The translations under genes and the position numbers were made by a program. A model generated the notes under the pieces. It saw only the letters and a program-made list of their open reading frames with translations, searched no databases and was not told the DNA's origin. Below are positions 55,001-64,000 of a DNA stretch of 64,000 nucleotides, piece after piece. The stretch comes from Acholoe squamosa. Its lineage: Eukaryota > Annelida > Polychaeta > Phyllodocida > Polynoidae. The DNA lies in NCBI GenBank assembly GCA_949317995.1, contig OX439036.1:92851920-92915919 (forward strand), read 5' to 3'. Position 1 is the stretch's first letter, and each line of letters opens with the position of its first letter.

Positions 55001-55985
55001 AATTCACTCATAATATATGTCCTCAACCAACCGTTTCCTTGTTATAGTTACCATGATGTTTAGATCTTGAAAAGCATGAACTTGATCCTAATAATTTCAT
55101 TATCAACCATTAACTATTAAAAAAACTACCAATTTCCAAAAATATGGAAATTAGTATTCACAAGTTGGCCAGCACCTTGAACATTTCCCTGGCCAAAAAT
55201 ACACCTTACCAAGCATTCTCTCAGAACAAATAAGCCCAATGCTTCACTCTTTGGCTCAAAGCTCCTGTACAGTTTTAATCCTGCTCCAACCTTCAAAGGC
55301 CCTCATTCACACCTCCCAGTAAGCAGTCCCTCATGATTGGTATTCGGTCAACACGTTACCGTAGACCATGCCTTCTTGGTTTGTCAACAATTTCCCCAAT
55401 CAAAACATTCCCCACTGCCCACCGTTCAGTCCCATAATGGTGCCAAGAGGCCCCTATGTACGGCCATATACAGCAGAGTGGGGGATTGCCTTGGTTCTGT
55501 CTGCAAATAGTGGGGCGTGTAAACACATTACAGTTACTCAGTAGACGCATGTGGAACGAGGGACGCACGCAGGGCACATGTAGATTATTTCACAAGTTTC
55601 TGTGACGAAGCCCTCAAAGTGTACCACCATCTACCATCATGATTTGGAAGACTTCTAGGCCGTGGGCATATTTTGAAATGTAACCCTATGACAAATGTCA
55701 CTGCGATGAAAAAAAAAAAAAAACACTACCACAGCTATGTGTTCCTGGGACCGTTACGGAACAAGATTCTAATGTCGTATAAATATAAAATTTGATAGAA
55801 TTCTCGTAGCAGTGCGACCAATAATACAGGTCTGTGACAGGATAAGCTTATAAGTGACCCTCGTGAGATTTTGAAGAGAGCAGCTGCGTCGTAGCATCTT
55901 TGGGAATTTGCTCCAAAAACTAAGAGTTTTAGGGAAGCTGTTATACAGAGCAGTCGTAGGTCAGACCTACGATCTAACAGTCACT
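55000..55985. other. Non-coding stretch
   Basis: A 15-base A run at 55709-55723. No supported gene. Confidence 0.4.
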
Positions 55986-55987
55986 TA

Positions 55988-56171
55988 GACCCATAGTCCA
56001 CTTGGCTTTTCGCCGGCGAATGAGCCATACATTTCCTATGTAAATTGCTGCAATAGAGGCCAAGTGGACTCTCGATGTATCACCCATGGTCCACTAAGCC
56101 TCCATCGCCAGATTTTATATAAGATTTGTATGGCACAATCGTGCGACAGAGGTTAAATGGACTAAGGGTTT
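55988..56171. repeat. Two family B MITEs side by side
   Basis: ACCCATAGTCCACTTGGC...GGCCAAGTGGACTCTCG (about 55988-56075), then CACCCATGGTCCACTAAGCC...GAGGTTAAATGGACTAAGGG (about 56081-56168). Their interiors lie in opposite orientations (AATGAGCCATACATTTCC versus ATTTGTATGGCACAATCG). Confidence 0.78.
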
Positions 56172-56174
56172 TAC

Positions 56175-57065
56175 AACTAAAACAGCCTGTATAGGTCGCA
56201 GCGACTGTGAGCTGTTGTTATATCCCAACTTGGGAAATGCCCTCCTGGCCTGGTACACACGCGCTGTTTTATGTAGGGACATGAGAATTGCTGCATTCAC
56301 AAGCGGGTTTCGACCAGACAGTGTTTTCTTTGAGTACCCGGAAGGGTTGTTTGCTGCCCCATATCTCAATATAAATCAGGGCATTAGACCGATATTGGTT
56401 TGGATCTGGGTCTGGTGGGGCTTTCAAATTCAAGGGAGTGGATGTAATACGATATGTGTGATCTTGCCGTTCTGACCTATACACCATGACCTTGGCTTAA
56501 TTTTAGAGTCCATGCATGCCCCAATGAAGATGTCAATACATTCATTGGTTTCTCGGACATTTTGGGTTGTACAATAGGGGTTCTTGGCATAACGGCTACG
56601 GGCGTTTCATTGGTGCAAAGAATCGAACCTAGTACCCTTGGATTCTAACAAGTGCATTCTACACCTGTCCTACCCCACCCCCAATAATGAGGGGGTTTAA
56701 TGTTTAGGAAATAGAAAATTCTATGCCTTCCATGCACCAAACAAAACTCCCCTATCGCTCAGCAAATAAAACGACGACATGTACAGACAATGATAGAGCC
56801 CCCCCCCCCTCCTTCCCTTCTAATGTCAGATCAAGCTTTACCTGGCTTTCCTCTGCGTGAATTAAGTGAATTAATAACAGCCTCAAAATGATAAAAACCC
56901 GTGCACTGTGAAAGCAGATTTAAGGCATGAAAAATATGAAGTGGCACAGAGTGTAGAGAGTGGATAGAAACAGTGGCAACCATAGAAGTGTAAAGCAATC
57001 TAATAAGACAGGCAGCTCGTGGAGCGAACAGGCAATGACAGATGATGGGGCGTAAAGAGTGCAAA
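56175..57065. other. Non-coding stretch
   Basis: The opposite-strand frames 56115-56369 and 56215-56475 have no domains. On the minus strand near 56640, GGTTCGATTCT resembles a Pol III box B, but a full cloverleaf cannot be drawn. Confidence 0.35.
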
Positions 57066-57069
57066 GGGA

Positions 57070-57660
57070 TGAAATATAGCCCTTAGCACGCCATGAAAGC
57101 TCAAAGCCATGTTTCACTATGATACACCAATGCAGCAATGGTGGCTGGAATTGCATAAATTGAAATTTATGAAATTTAGGCTAAGCATTTATGACTTTAT
57201 CAACAGAACAGGGTCGGCATGATGCATGAATGTAGCCTATGATACATATCTCAAATAAGAAAAGAACATCGTGTATGAAGTACGGTGTGGTCTATGAAAG
57301 GCTAAGACATGGGAAGTGGGGCAGGGTGAATTCTCACATGGCTCCAGTAGTGGGTATGATGGGTGCATGGTGCTCCATGGCACGCACAGGTGTGTATCTA
57401 GATCTCTAAGTGTTGCACAAGGCAATATAGCCTCGAGTCGTCATGATGCATGAATGCAGCCCTGATGAGCAACTCACCAGCGCTGTATTCATGTATAATA
57501 AACTCCCAGTGCTGAGTGCATACACTATACCATCCCAACAGGACTGGCATACTCCCACAGGGGTGGCATGATACTACGCTGTGCTGATGAGTATATTAGG
57601 CTGCGTTGCATTGGCGCATCATGTAAACCATGGAGTATGAACCTGGAGGCAAGGGTTAGC
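57070..57660. repeat. Two family 1 MITEs in series
   Basis: First: CACTATGATACACCAATGCAGCAATGG (about 57115) and GGCATGATGCATGAATGTAGCC (about 57216). Second: CATGATGCATGAATGCAGCC, CTGATGAGCAACTCACCAGC, GCTGTATTCATGTATAA (about 57442-57500), a spacer with GGCATACTCCCACAGGGGTG, and a second hairpin ending TGCATTGGCGCATCATG (about 57607-57623). Confidence 0.65.
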
Positions 57661-57664
57661 AGAT

Positions 57665-58490
57665 GTGTAACTTGCCTGACGTGAGGCAGGTGAGTAAGAG
57701 AAGGGTGGGTCACCTGAGGATCTGTAATAATTGTCATTACATACAAGCATGACAAGGCCTCTTTTTGCTATGTATGGTGCAGTCATTGTTAACAACCTGG
57801 GAGTGGAAGTGGGCGGGGAGTCTAGGGCTTATTGCCTAGAGGTTTCTCTCACAAAATTCTCATTCAAAATGTGTTCCACGGAACACATTAACTTGCCTTG
57901 TAGCCAATGGCTTAAACCTGGCGTTATGAGGTGAAGGAGGGTGTGATGATGGGTTTTTATGCAAGCATGCCAATATTTTTTTTCTGTCGCAAAAATATCC
58001 AATGCCCCCTCCCTTTGAGAAGGGTAAAACTTTGTTTATAGACAGCAGTATAGAATGACCCAGTCCCCACCTGCCAAAAAGAATGACCACTCCGTAGGTA
58101 CCGCATGCACATGGGCGTATTTGGACAGAGAGGGGTGGGTGTCGTGAGGGTGCCGTGCACTCAGGGCCATCCCTCACTCCTGGCACGGCATCACTCCATG
58201 AAGAACATGTATAGACAGACCCCACCCTCAGACAGACCAAACCTTAGACTCCTTTAAATAATAGATGCTTGTCCTGAAGGTAGTAAAATGCAAGTCAATC
58301 ATTCAGACCTCTCCCAAGAGTACTTGCAAGAGTGTGAATATTTCAGCAGTGGATCAACAGAACATTGCTCATGTCATACCCAGGATAACGTATTGCAGTG
58401 ATGCTTTGCTTATTTTGGTAATTTACCCCACAACTCAACCTTGCCAGAGTATCCAAATTTTAACAAGGTTAATCTCAAACCTATTTAATA
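57665..58490. other. Non-coding stretch
   Basis: No supported gene. The minus-strand frames 57860-58240 and 57957-58160 lie in different registers of the same DNA and lack domains. Confidence 0.35.
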
Positions 58491-58497
58491 GACAAGA

Positions 58498-59545
58498 TCA
58501 TAAACACCAATCCCTTGTTGGTATTCTGCTGTACATAGCAGTAGCAAAAGTGATGGGTGAAAAACTAATCCCCTTGTACCTTTCCCCACCTCTGTTAAAA
58601 TTATGGGAAGGGAACAAAAAACGAATAGACTGTATGATTGGGCGAAGGACATAAAAAGTTAGGTTTTGGCGGTATGAGGAGGCCTTGACACTGTTTGTGG
58701 TTAGGTGCAAATAGTGCATTAAAACATCGTCTGACTTTTTTTTTTGTTTGAATTTATGTTGAGCATATTGGAGGGGATCCAAAAATTTATCATAGGTAGT
58801 CATAAAACAGATATCGGCATATTCCATATATGGTAGGATAGTTAATTTATAAATTTGTATTGCTAGTTTGATATCAAGATATCTTCTCAGTTAACATAAT
58901 TTATAGGTCTTATATGCTAAAGTTTTAACTTGATTGCTTAAATGTAAATTATAGTGTAGGAGAGGATCCAGTGTTACGCCTAGGTATTTGTAACTGGGCC
59001 CCAGTTGGAGGAGATGTTCATTTAGCCTAATATTAGCTGTGAGGGTATTTAGTCTCCTTGTAATTGAGGAGAAGAGCATAATTTTTGTTTTAGAAGCATT
59101 AATGGAAAGTTTATTTTAAAATACACCATGTTTCATATGCCTCTAGATCACTCTGAAGATATGTTTTAGTATTTTCAAAACAGTTTTGGGATGAATAAAT
59201 AACCGTATCATCAGCATATAGTCTTACATTACAATTTTTCACACATTTAATAACATCATTGACATAGATTAGGAAAATTAGAGGACCCAATACTGAGCCC
59301 TGTGGCACACCACAGACTACTTTTTCTTTACCAGAAAGTATGTCATTGGCAAAGGTGGTTTGATATCTATTTTCTAGGAAATTTTTAAACCAATGATAGG
59401 TGTTAGAACGGATGCCATAGTGATGAATTTTGGTTCGTAGAACAGAATGATCTACAGTATCAAAGCCTTTTCTTAGATCGATAAAGGCAGCTATTGTTGA
59501 ATTGCCCACATTTAGATTTGTAAATTTAGCTAAAGCCGTCAAGAA
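58498..59545 (-). mobile_element. Second LINE fragment, 5'-truncated
   Basis: A reverse transcriptase fragment of a different LINE lineage from the one at 18 kb, with lower G+C and different residues at many palm positions. Homology begins at about 59545, just before the first catalytic Asp motif, so truncation is at nearly the same place in the protein as in the other fragment. The 3' portion below 58700 is open but no longer recognisable as LINE C-terminus. Confidence 0.85.
58498..59545 (-). pseudogene. LINE reverse transcriptase, frameshifted and stopped
   Basis: The minus strand carries FIDLRKGFDTVDH, GVPQGSVLGPLIF and YADD (59207-59218, the catalytic Asp pair). Near 59116 the frame is lost after TWCIL, apparently through one extra A in a run of As, and resumes with the KLSINASKTK-type motif. 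YLGVTLD follows. A TAA at 58891-58893 interrupts the same frame, which then stays open to 58498 through a YMEYADICF thumb segment. Confidence 0.88.
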
Positions 59546-59582
59546 TTATGGATATGGCCTTGGTAACTACTACCCATTAAAG

Positions 59583-59710
59583 GCATAAATAACAAATAGA
59601 GGTTCACGAGTTGATTCTAGGGGGAGATAAGAAGCACGAGGCCGTAGGCCGAGTGTCTTCTTATCTAGCCCCCTAGAATCAACGAGTGAACCTCTATTCG
59701 TTATGTATGG
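59583..59710. repeat. ~128-bp foldback with GAGGCCGTAGGCCGAG centre
   Basis: CATAAATAACAAATAGAGGT at the left pairs with ACCTCTATTCGTTATGTATG at the right. Inner arms TTGATTCTAGGGGG..AGATAAGAAG and CTTCTTATCT..CCCCCTAGAATCAA continue the stem to a short GGCCGTAGGCC centre. The arms are about 60 bp at roughly 88% by eye. It starts about 40 bp beyond the LINE's truncated end. Confidence 0.82.
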
Positions 59711-60289
59711 CTTTTATACCAGGGTTTCCTCCATTTTCTTAAGTAATTACCTTATAAAATGAAGAAATATACATCCAAGCGATACGTCTTGTTCAAAGTC
59801 CTCCGCCATCTTGGTTTCTCGGTGAGACGACAGGACTGCCAGGATGCAAAGTGTTAGGTCGGCGTGTGTCCTACAGACATTGTCATAGAGCTACCGCTGG
59901 TAAGGAGTGCACGCGACGGCCAGAATACCCACAGAGCATATGCCAACGTGACAACTTGTGTCTCGCCACGGTAAATAATCCGTGCACTATGCAGTCAACA
60001 TGACGGAGAAATTTCGCTCGATTCGATTTTTATATCTTTAATCCTGTATCATATACAGTTCAAATCATGCCAAATTAAAGGTAGGTGCTAGAGTATAATG
60101 TCTACTTTCATCCTCTATACGGATTAAGGTGTTATTGCTATAGTTTTTTTAATATCGAATTAAATCTATCATGTCAACTTGCTGTCATCTCGTTTCAATC
60201 CAAGTGTCAATATCCGTTCACTTAGCGCGTACTATTCGAACGTCATTATCCGCTCCAGGCATCGTAAAATCATTCAAGAATGTGATAAC

Positions 60290-60382
60290 CATGGTATAAA
60301 GTCTACTAGCCCTCTATCAGCAGATTTCATATAGGCTTTGTATGGCTCATTCGCGCGATAGATGCTAAGTGGAATATGGCCT
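60290..60382 (-). repeat. Family B MITE, worn copy
   Basis: ATGGTATAAAGTCTACTAGCCCTC...GCGCGATAGATGCTAAGTGGAATATGG keeps the family layout with mutated ends. The interior TTTGTATGGCTCATTCGCGC matches the reversed copies at 41.7 and 56.1 kb. Confidence 0.65.
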
Positions 60383-60399
60383 TAAATCCATATACCATG

Positions 60400-60490
60400 C
60401 TGGCCCTATGTAGTTGATTAATACACAACCAAAGGTGAAATGGTACATTGTAACGATAATTGAACTTTGAAGCATCATGACATTCATGAA
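60400..60490. repeat. Family 1 MITE remnant
   Basis: CCATGCTGGCCCTATGTAGTTGATTAATACAC and AAGCATCATGACATTCATGAAG: spacer and arm traces only. Confidence 0.35.
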
Positions 60491-60707
60491 GTCTTACAAA
60501 GGGGCATATGATGGTTTTGTGGATGTGGGAGGCGCCATTACAAGTATGTGGCCAGAGCGTGCTCAAAGGGGAGAACATAGAAAGAAGAGAAGAGAAAAGT
60601 GTCATAATGTCAGAGTGTAAAGTGTCCAAATGCTCTTGGTGAACCCTAGCTGGATCTATTTCCAAAGATTTAGTACCTGAGGAGTGGAGGAGGTGCACAG
60701 TATGCTA

Positions 60708-60933
60708 ACCCTTTAAGGATTACATAGTGCAACAATGGATCATATCCAAATTCCTTTTTATCTGAATGCATAATTATTATGCTACCCCGGCGAGTAACTC
60801 TTGCCACGTACCGACCCCACAGAATTGATACATACCTGCACTGTCAGCATACTACCCTATGCAGTTGCATTTCCGTGTGGAATTGATACACTATGATACA
60901 GACCTAGAAGGAATCATTTGGCCCTTAAAGGGT
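60708..60933. repeat. Family 1 MITE with both termini
   Basis: ACCCTTTAAGGATTACATAGTGC at the left and CATTTGGCCCTTAAAGGGT at the right give clear inverted termini, 226 bp apart. The palindromes have decayed (CCCCGGCGAGTAACTCTTGCC remains). The flanks no longer match. Confidence 0.7.
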
Positions 60934-60939
60934 AGTTTT

Positions 60940-63410
60940 GACACAGTGGTTGTGTGAAGTGAGAGGACACAGGGCAATCTGGCAGTATGGGGATTTAGAG
61001 GAGGAACTAGTCCATCCTTATGAAGTGCTAAGCAGTGCATGCTGACGTTTTGGGACTGTTGATTGTCATTAGAATCTTATAGCCGTTGTTTTACTCCTGA
61101 AACGGTTAGTGACTTTAAATGTTACCAAATCCCCATCCTCATACTAGGATTAGAGAAGAGATACAAAACAAATGAAGAACAGATTCAACTTATTCGCTGA
61201 GAATGTTAGCCTTTTGACCCCCCCCCCCTTCCGTGCATACCCCCTAGTTGTAGACTAAGACACCCATCCCCATAAATCAGTCCCCAATGAGGGTACAAGG
61301 CCCACAGAAGCACCCTGAGGTGTGCCCTGGGGGTGAGGAGGTGGGGATCATTGTTACAGGTGAAAAGGGGTGTGTGGCCAGTCTGGATCAACAGAGGGTG
61401 TCAAGCCCTGTCTACCTGTATAGTGGATTAATACCAGTCTGATGCCCCATAGGGCTTACGTTGGAATCATATAAACATTCAGTTCTCAGTGAAGCAGACA
61501 TCTCAAGCTTCCCAATTCTTGAGATTTGGAATCTAAGGAGTTGTTACTTTCTAAGTACATATTTGGGTTTATATAACCCTGAACTTCAAATGTATGTCTA
61601 CTTTCTGCCCCCAGGATCTTAGTTCTAATAAATGCTTAGACTTCCTGAATTGTTCTACTCTTTAGATAGTTCTACTCTTTATGTAGTTCTTTTAAATAGG
61701 GAATGGCTTTATTCTACATACTGCAACAGTTAGCAATATTGTTAGTAATAAGTGAACCCTATTCTTATTTCAAATGCAGTTTTTATTATCTGTGATCACA
61801 GCAGGCTCCTACCCTGACCTAAGTCAACAGGTGGTAACTCCTTTCCTTGCCACAATAAAAGTACAAGTGTACATGTGGATCTTAACCCACAAAATAAAAT
61901 GGGATCCAAAGAAAGGATGTCATCGAAACATTTACCCCCTGGCTATAAGCCCTCAGGGCATCCGGCCCAAGGCCACACTCTAAATATAAACTTCCCCTGG
62001 GGACGTCGCCGATCAACATATTATATGCTGGTTTGCCATTAAATAGATTTTATAGCACAGAGAGCAAATGATTACCAGTGGATATTTTTCAAAGGGAACC
62101 ATTGCTTTGGGGGATCATTAAGAGTCGTAGATAAGTACCTTTCTGCATGCAGAGAAAGATTAATGCTTCCATAAGAAGGAGAATGACAGTGAGGGATGAA
62201 GAGACCGATCTAGTGATCACATATGGTTTACTATATGTAATCCAAAGTGGGAAAAGACTTAATTTGGCACCTAATAGCAGACACATGTACCTAATAGCGG
62301 AGTCTATTGGCTTAATGGATACCATGCTAGAAATACATCATTATGCATTGATTCATTAACATTATTAACCCTTAGGTGCCCAAGTGCGCATTTAAGCGCA
62401 GTTTTGGGCTTAAATGCATGTATATTGAAAGAAATTTCCATCCAGATACTTCTATTGGTCCAATCTGCAAAGTTAGACCCTCTTTGGAATGCTTATGACC
62501 CCCAATTACGATACAACTATTCATTTGGCTTCATCTCCATTATAGCAGGCACAGTGAGTCAAAACCTGAAAATGAGCATTCATTTTATGTCATTCATTAA
62601 GGGGACAACCCTCCAAGAAGCTAAAATCTGACAGGTACCAAAATCATAATGGTTCACACACACACTTTCCCATACTCCAATCATATTTTACAATAACTGT
62701 TCATATCCACAAAGATAAGCCATGTATGTTACTATTATAACATATAATGTTTCCTGTGTAACAGAACAGATGTAGACAGAATCAGGTTTGAAAGTTATGT
62801 AAGGTCTTAGGATTGCAGGGAATATGGGTGTATATAGCACAAGAGAGACCACATACCAATAAATGACAATAAATGGAATGTTTTGGTAACTATGGTTACC
62901 ATATCTGACCAGGAATGCCATGTCCTTAACTGAAAGTCTTTTTTGTGAATAGTGTATAGGTCTTAGGGTAACTGCACATAAGTTAAATATGAAAACCGTT
63001 GCTATGGAAATGCCCAGAACCTATCTACCTGGAAACAATGTCCTCCCGAGTGACCATTTGGGGTATTTTTCCTTTATTGATTCAAAATGACCTATGATAT
63101 GCTTCTGGTCCACTGTTATTATGTTTTTGCTTGTAGTACTGGGTCTAATGGTTGGGTTTGGAGTATTGTAGTCAGATGTAATGGGTTTTTTTGCCTTGCC
63201 CTAAGGTCATTTTCCTATAGGGCCTAGCCTGGAATTCAAGTAAATCTCAGATTATAAGATATTAATTTCTTTCTGTTCTACATAAAAGCTGAACAGACTA
63301 TGGTAGGAACTATTGATTATATGGAATACAATGCCCACGGCATGTACTTTCAGGTGGTATATAGTTTTGATGGGGAAAAAATCTGTAATTTCTGTTCAAA
63401 ATACCTTGTA
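60940..63410. other. Non-coding stretch
   Basis: No supported gene. Near 62364, TTAACCCTTAGGTGCCC with AAGTGCGC..GCGCAGTT is a short imperfect hairpin with a family-1-like edge. The open frame 62147-62359 has no domain. Confidence 0.4.
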
Positions 63411-63414
63411 GTTC

Positions 63415-64000
63415 ATCACTCGCCTGGACATTATGTACAGAATTGTGATCAAAATCCATTAAACGTAGGCTCATTTTATGATAGCAAGGATTCAGCTGAC
63501 ATAGATAACAATGTAAATTCCATCATCTACTGCTCAAGATGGTCCAGATCTGCGATTTCCAATGAGATAAAATGATTATTTCTGTAGGAAACCAAACCCT
63601 CAAAATGGCATGTTACTCAATGGTCACTCGCCCGGACACAATTTCACCTGAACTAAAAAGCACTTCCCATCCCTGATACTGCAAAGGTTTAGCAGCAATC
63701 AATTATCCCATACATTGAGTACTAAGGTATATGTAGGGGGTAAATAACTGGCATAGTTATGATATTAGAATATCCATATTGTCAGAGGAGGGGCAGGAAT
63801 ATTGAAATTTGTGTGAGGACAAGAAATGTAGGCAGAATCATGATAAAAACTGTTAAAAGTATTCTCATTTTATGATAATAAGGTCACATCTGACATAAAG
63901 AAACATGTTATTTTCATGGTATACAGGTCAAAATGGTCTAGATCTGAGATTGTCATGGTGATATGACAATTGTTTCTGTAGAAAATCAAGCCCTCAACAT
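63415..64000. repeat. Diverged direct repeats at the right edge
   Basis: CTCATTTTATGATAGCAAGG... to ...AGGAAACCAAACCCTCA (63470-63600) aligns with CTCATTTTATGATAATAAGG... to ...AGAAAATCAAGCCCTCA (about 63864-63996) along its length, at about 70% by eye and 395 bp apart. TCACTCGCC(T/C)GGACA recurs at 63417 and 63623. The array probably continues past the window. The open frame 63300-63575 crosses the first copy, but the second copy has stops in that frame, so coding is unlikely. Confidence 0.65.

Noticed and set aside
56600-56680. Minus-strand tRNA or SINE head near GGTTCGATTCT
   Set aside because: Acceptor-like ends can be paired, but there is no D arm and the T stem does not pair well.
1-64000. 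Bacterial or viral operon system
   Set aside because: There is no run of adjacent same-strand genes, no ribosome-binding sites, and abundant eukaryotic repeats.

Overview
The window reads as gene-poor, repeat-dense DNA from an animal nuclear genome. The evidence for an animal is non-LTR retrotransposon reverse transcriptase of metazoan type, a TATA/AATAAA-bearing solo LTR, tRNA-like Pol III promoter sequence, short retroposons with (TCAC)n tails and long target-site duplications, several MITE families, minisatellites and long (AT)n/(GA)n tracts. There are no operons, no ribosome-binding-site pattern and no long open frames. A marine invertebrate (mollusc, brachiopod, lancelet or hemichordate grade) would fit, but the sequence alone does not settle this.

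Layout. 0-5.9 kb: non-coding, with one possible inverted-repeat element (0.6-0.96 kb), MITE fragments and an A/T-homopolymer block near 3.6 kb. 5.9-7.2 kb: a nearly identical 653-bp tandem duplication. 7.65-9.69 kb: a segment bounded by inverted repeats that carries a ~41-bp minisatellite. 9.7-12.9 kb: MITE copies. 13.1-13.8 kb: a tandemly duplicated unit with a 71-72-nt cloverleaf-like tRNA-like sequence. 16.1-16.5 kb: one of the cleanest MITEs and a 68-bp palindromic mini-element with 9-bp flanking repeats. 17.4-18.6 kb: 5'-truncated LINE with one in-frame stop. 18.8-27.7 kb: many MITEs plus a complete 362-bp solo LTR (25.0-25.36 kb). 27.7-32 kb: a palindrome-containing repeat, and a MITE-poor stretch with the only weak exon candidates. 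33.2-33.4 kb: GA tracts. 36.3 and 49.9 kb: two short retroposons with ~13-bp target-site duplications. 37.6-38.1 kb: two foldback elements. 43.8-46.2 kb: 2.4-kb minisatellite of 47/48-bp units. 50.3-53.5 kb: a cluster of TTA-flanked MITEs ending in CCCATAGTCCAC. 54.2-54.65 kb: 91-bp tandem repeat. 58.5-59.5 kb: a second LINE fragment next to a ~128-bp foldback. 63.4-64.0 kb: diverged repeats.

The dominant feature is one MITE family, called family 1 here. Its ends are CCCTTTAA...TTAAAGGG, the best copies are flanked by TTAA (a piggyBac-type target), and inside lie two successive palindromes built from TGATGCA..AATGCAG..CTGG.GAGT and its complement. About 35 whole or partial copies are recognisable by eye, roughly one per 2 kb. 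I find no convincing intact host protein-coding gene. The open frames visible in translation are mostly by-products of repeats, and the few exon-like stretches are given with low confidence.
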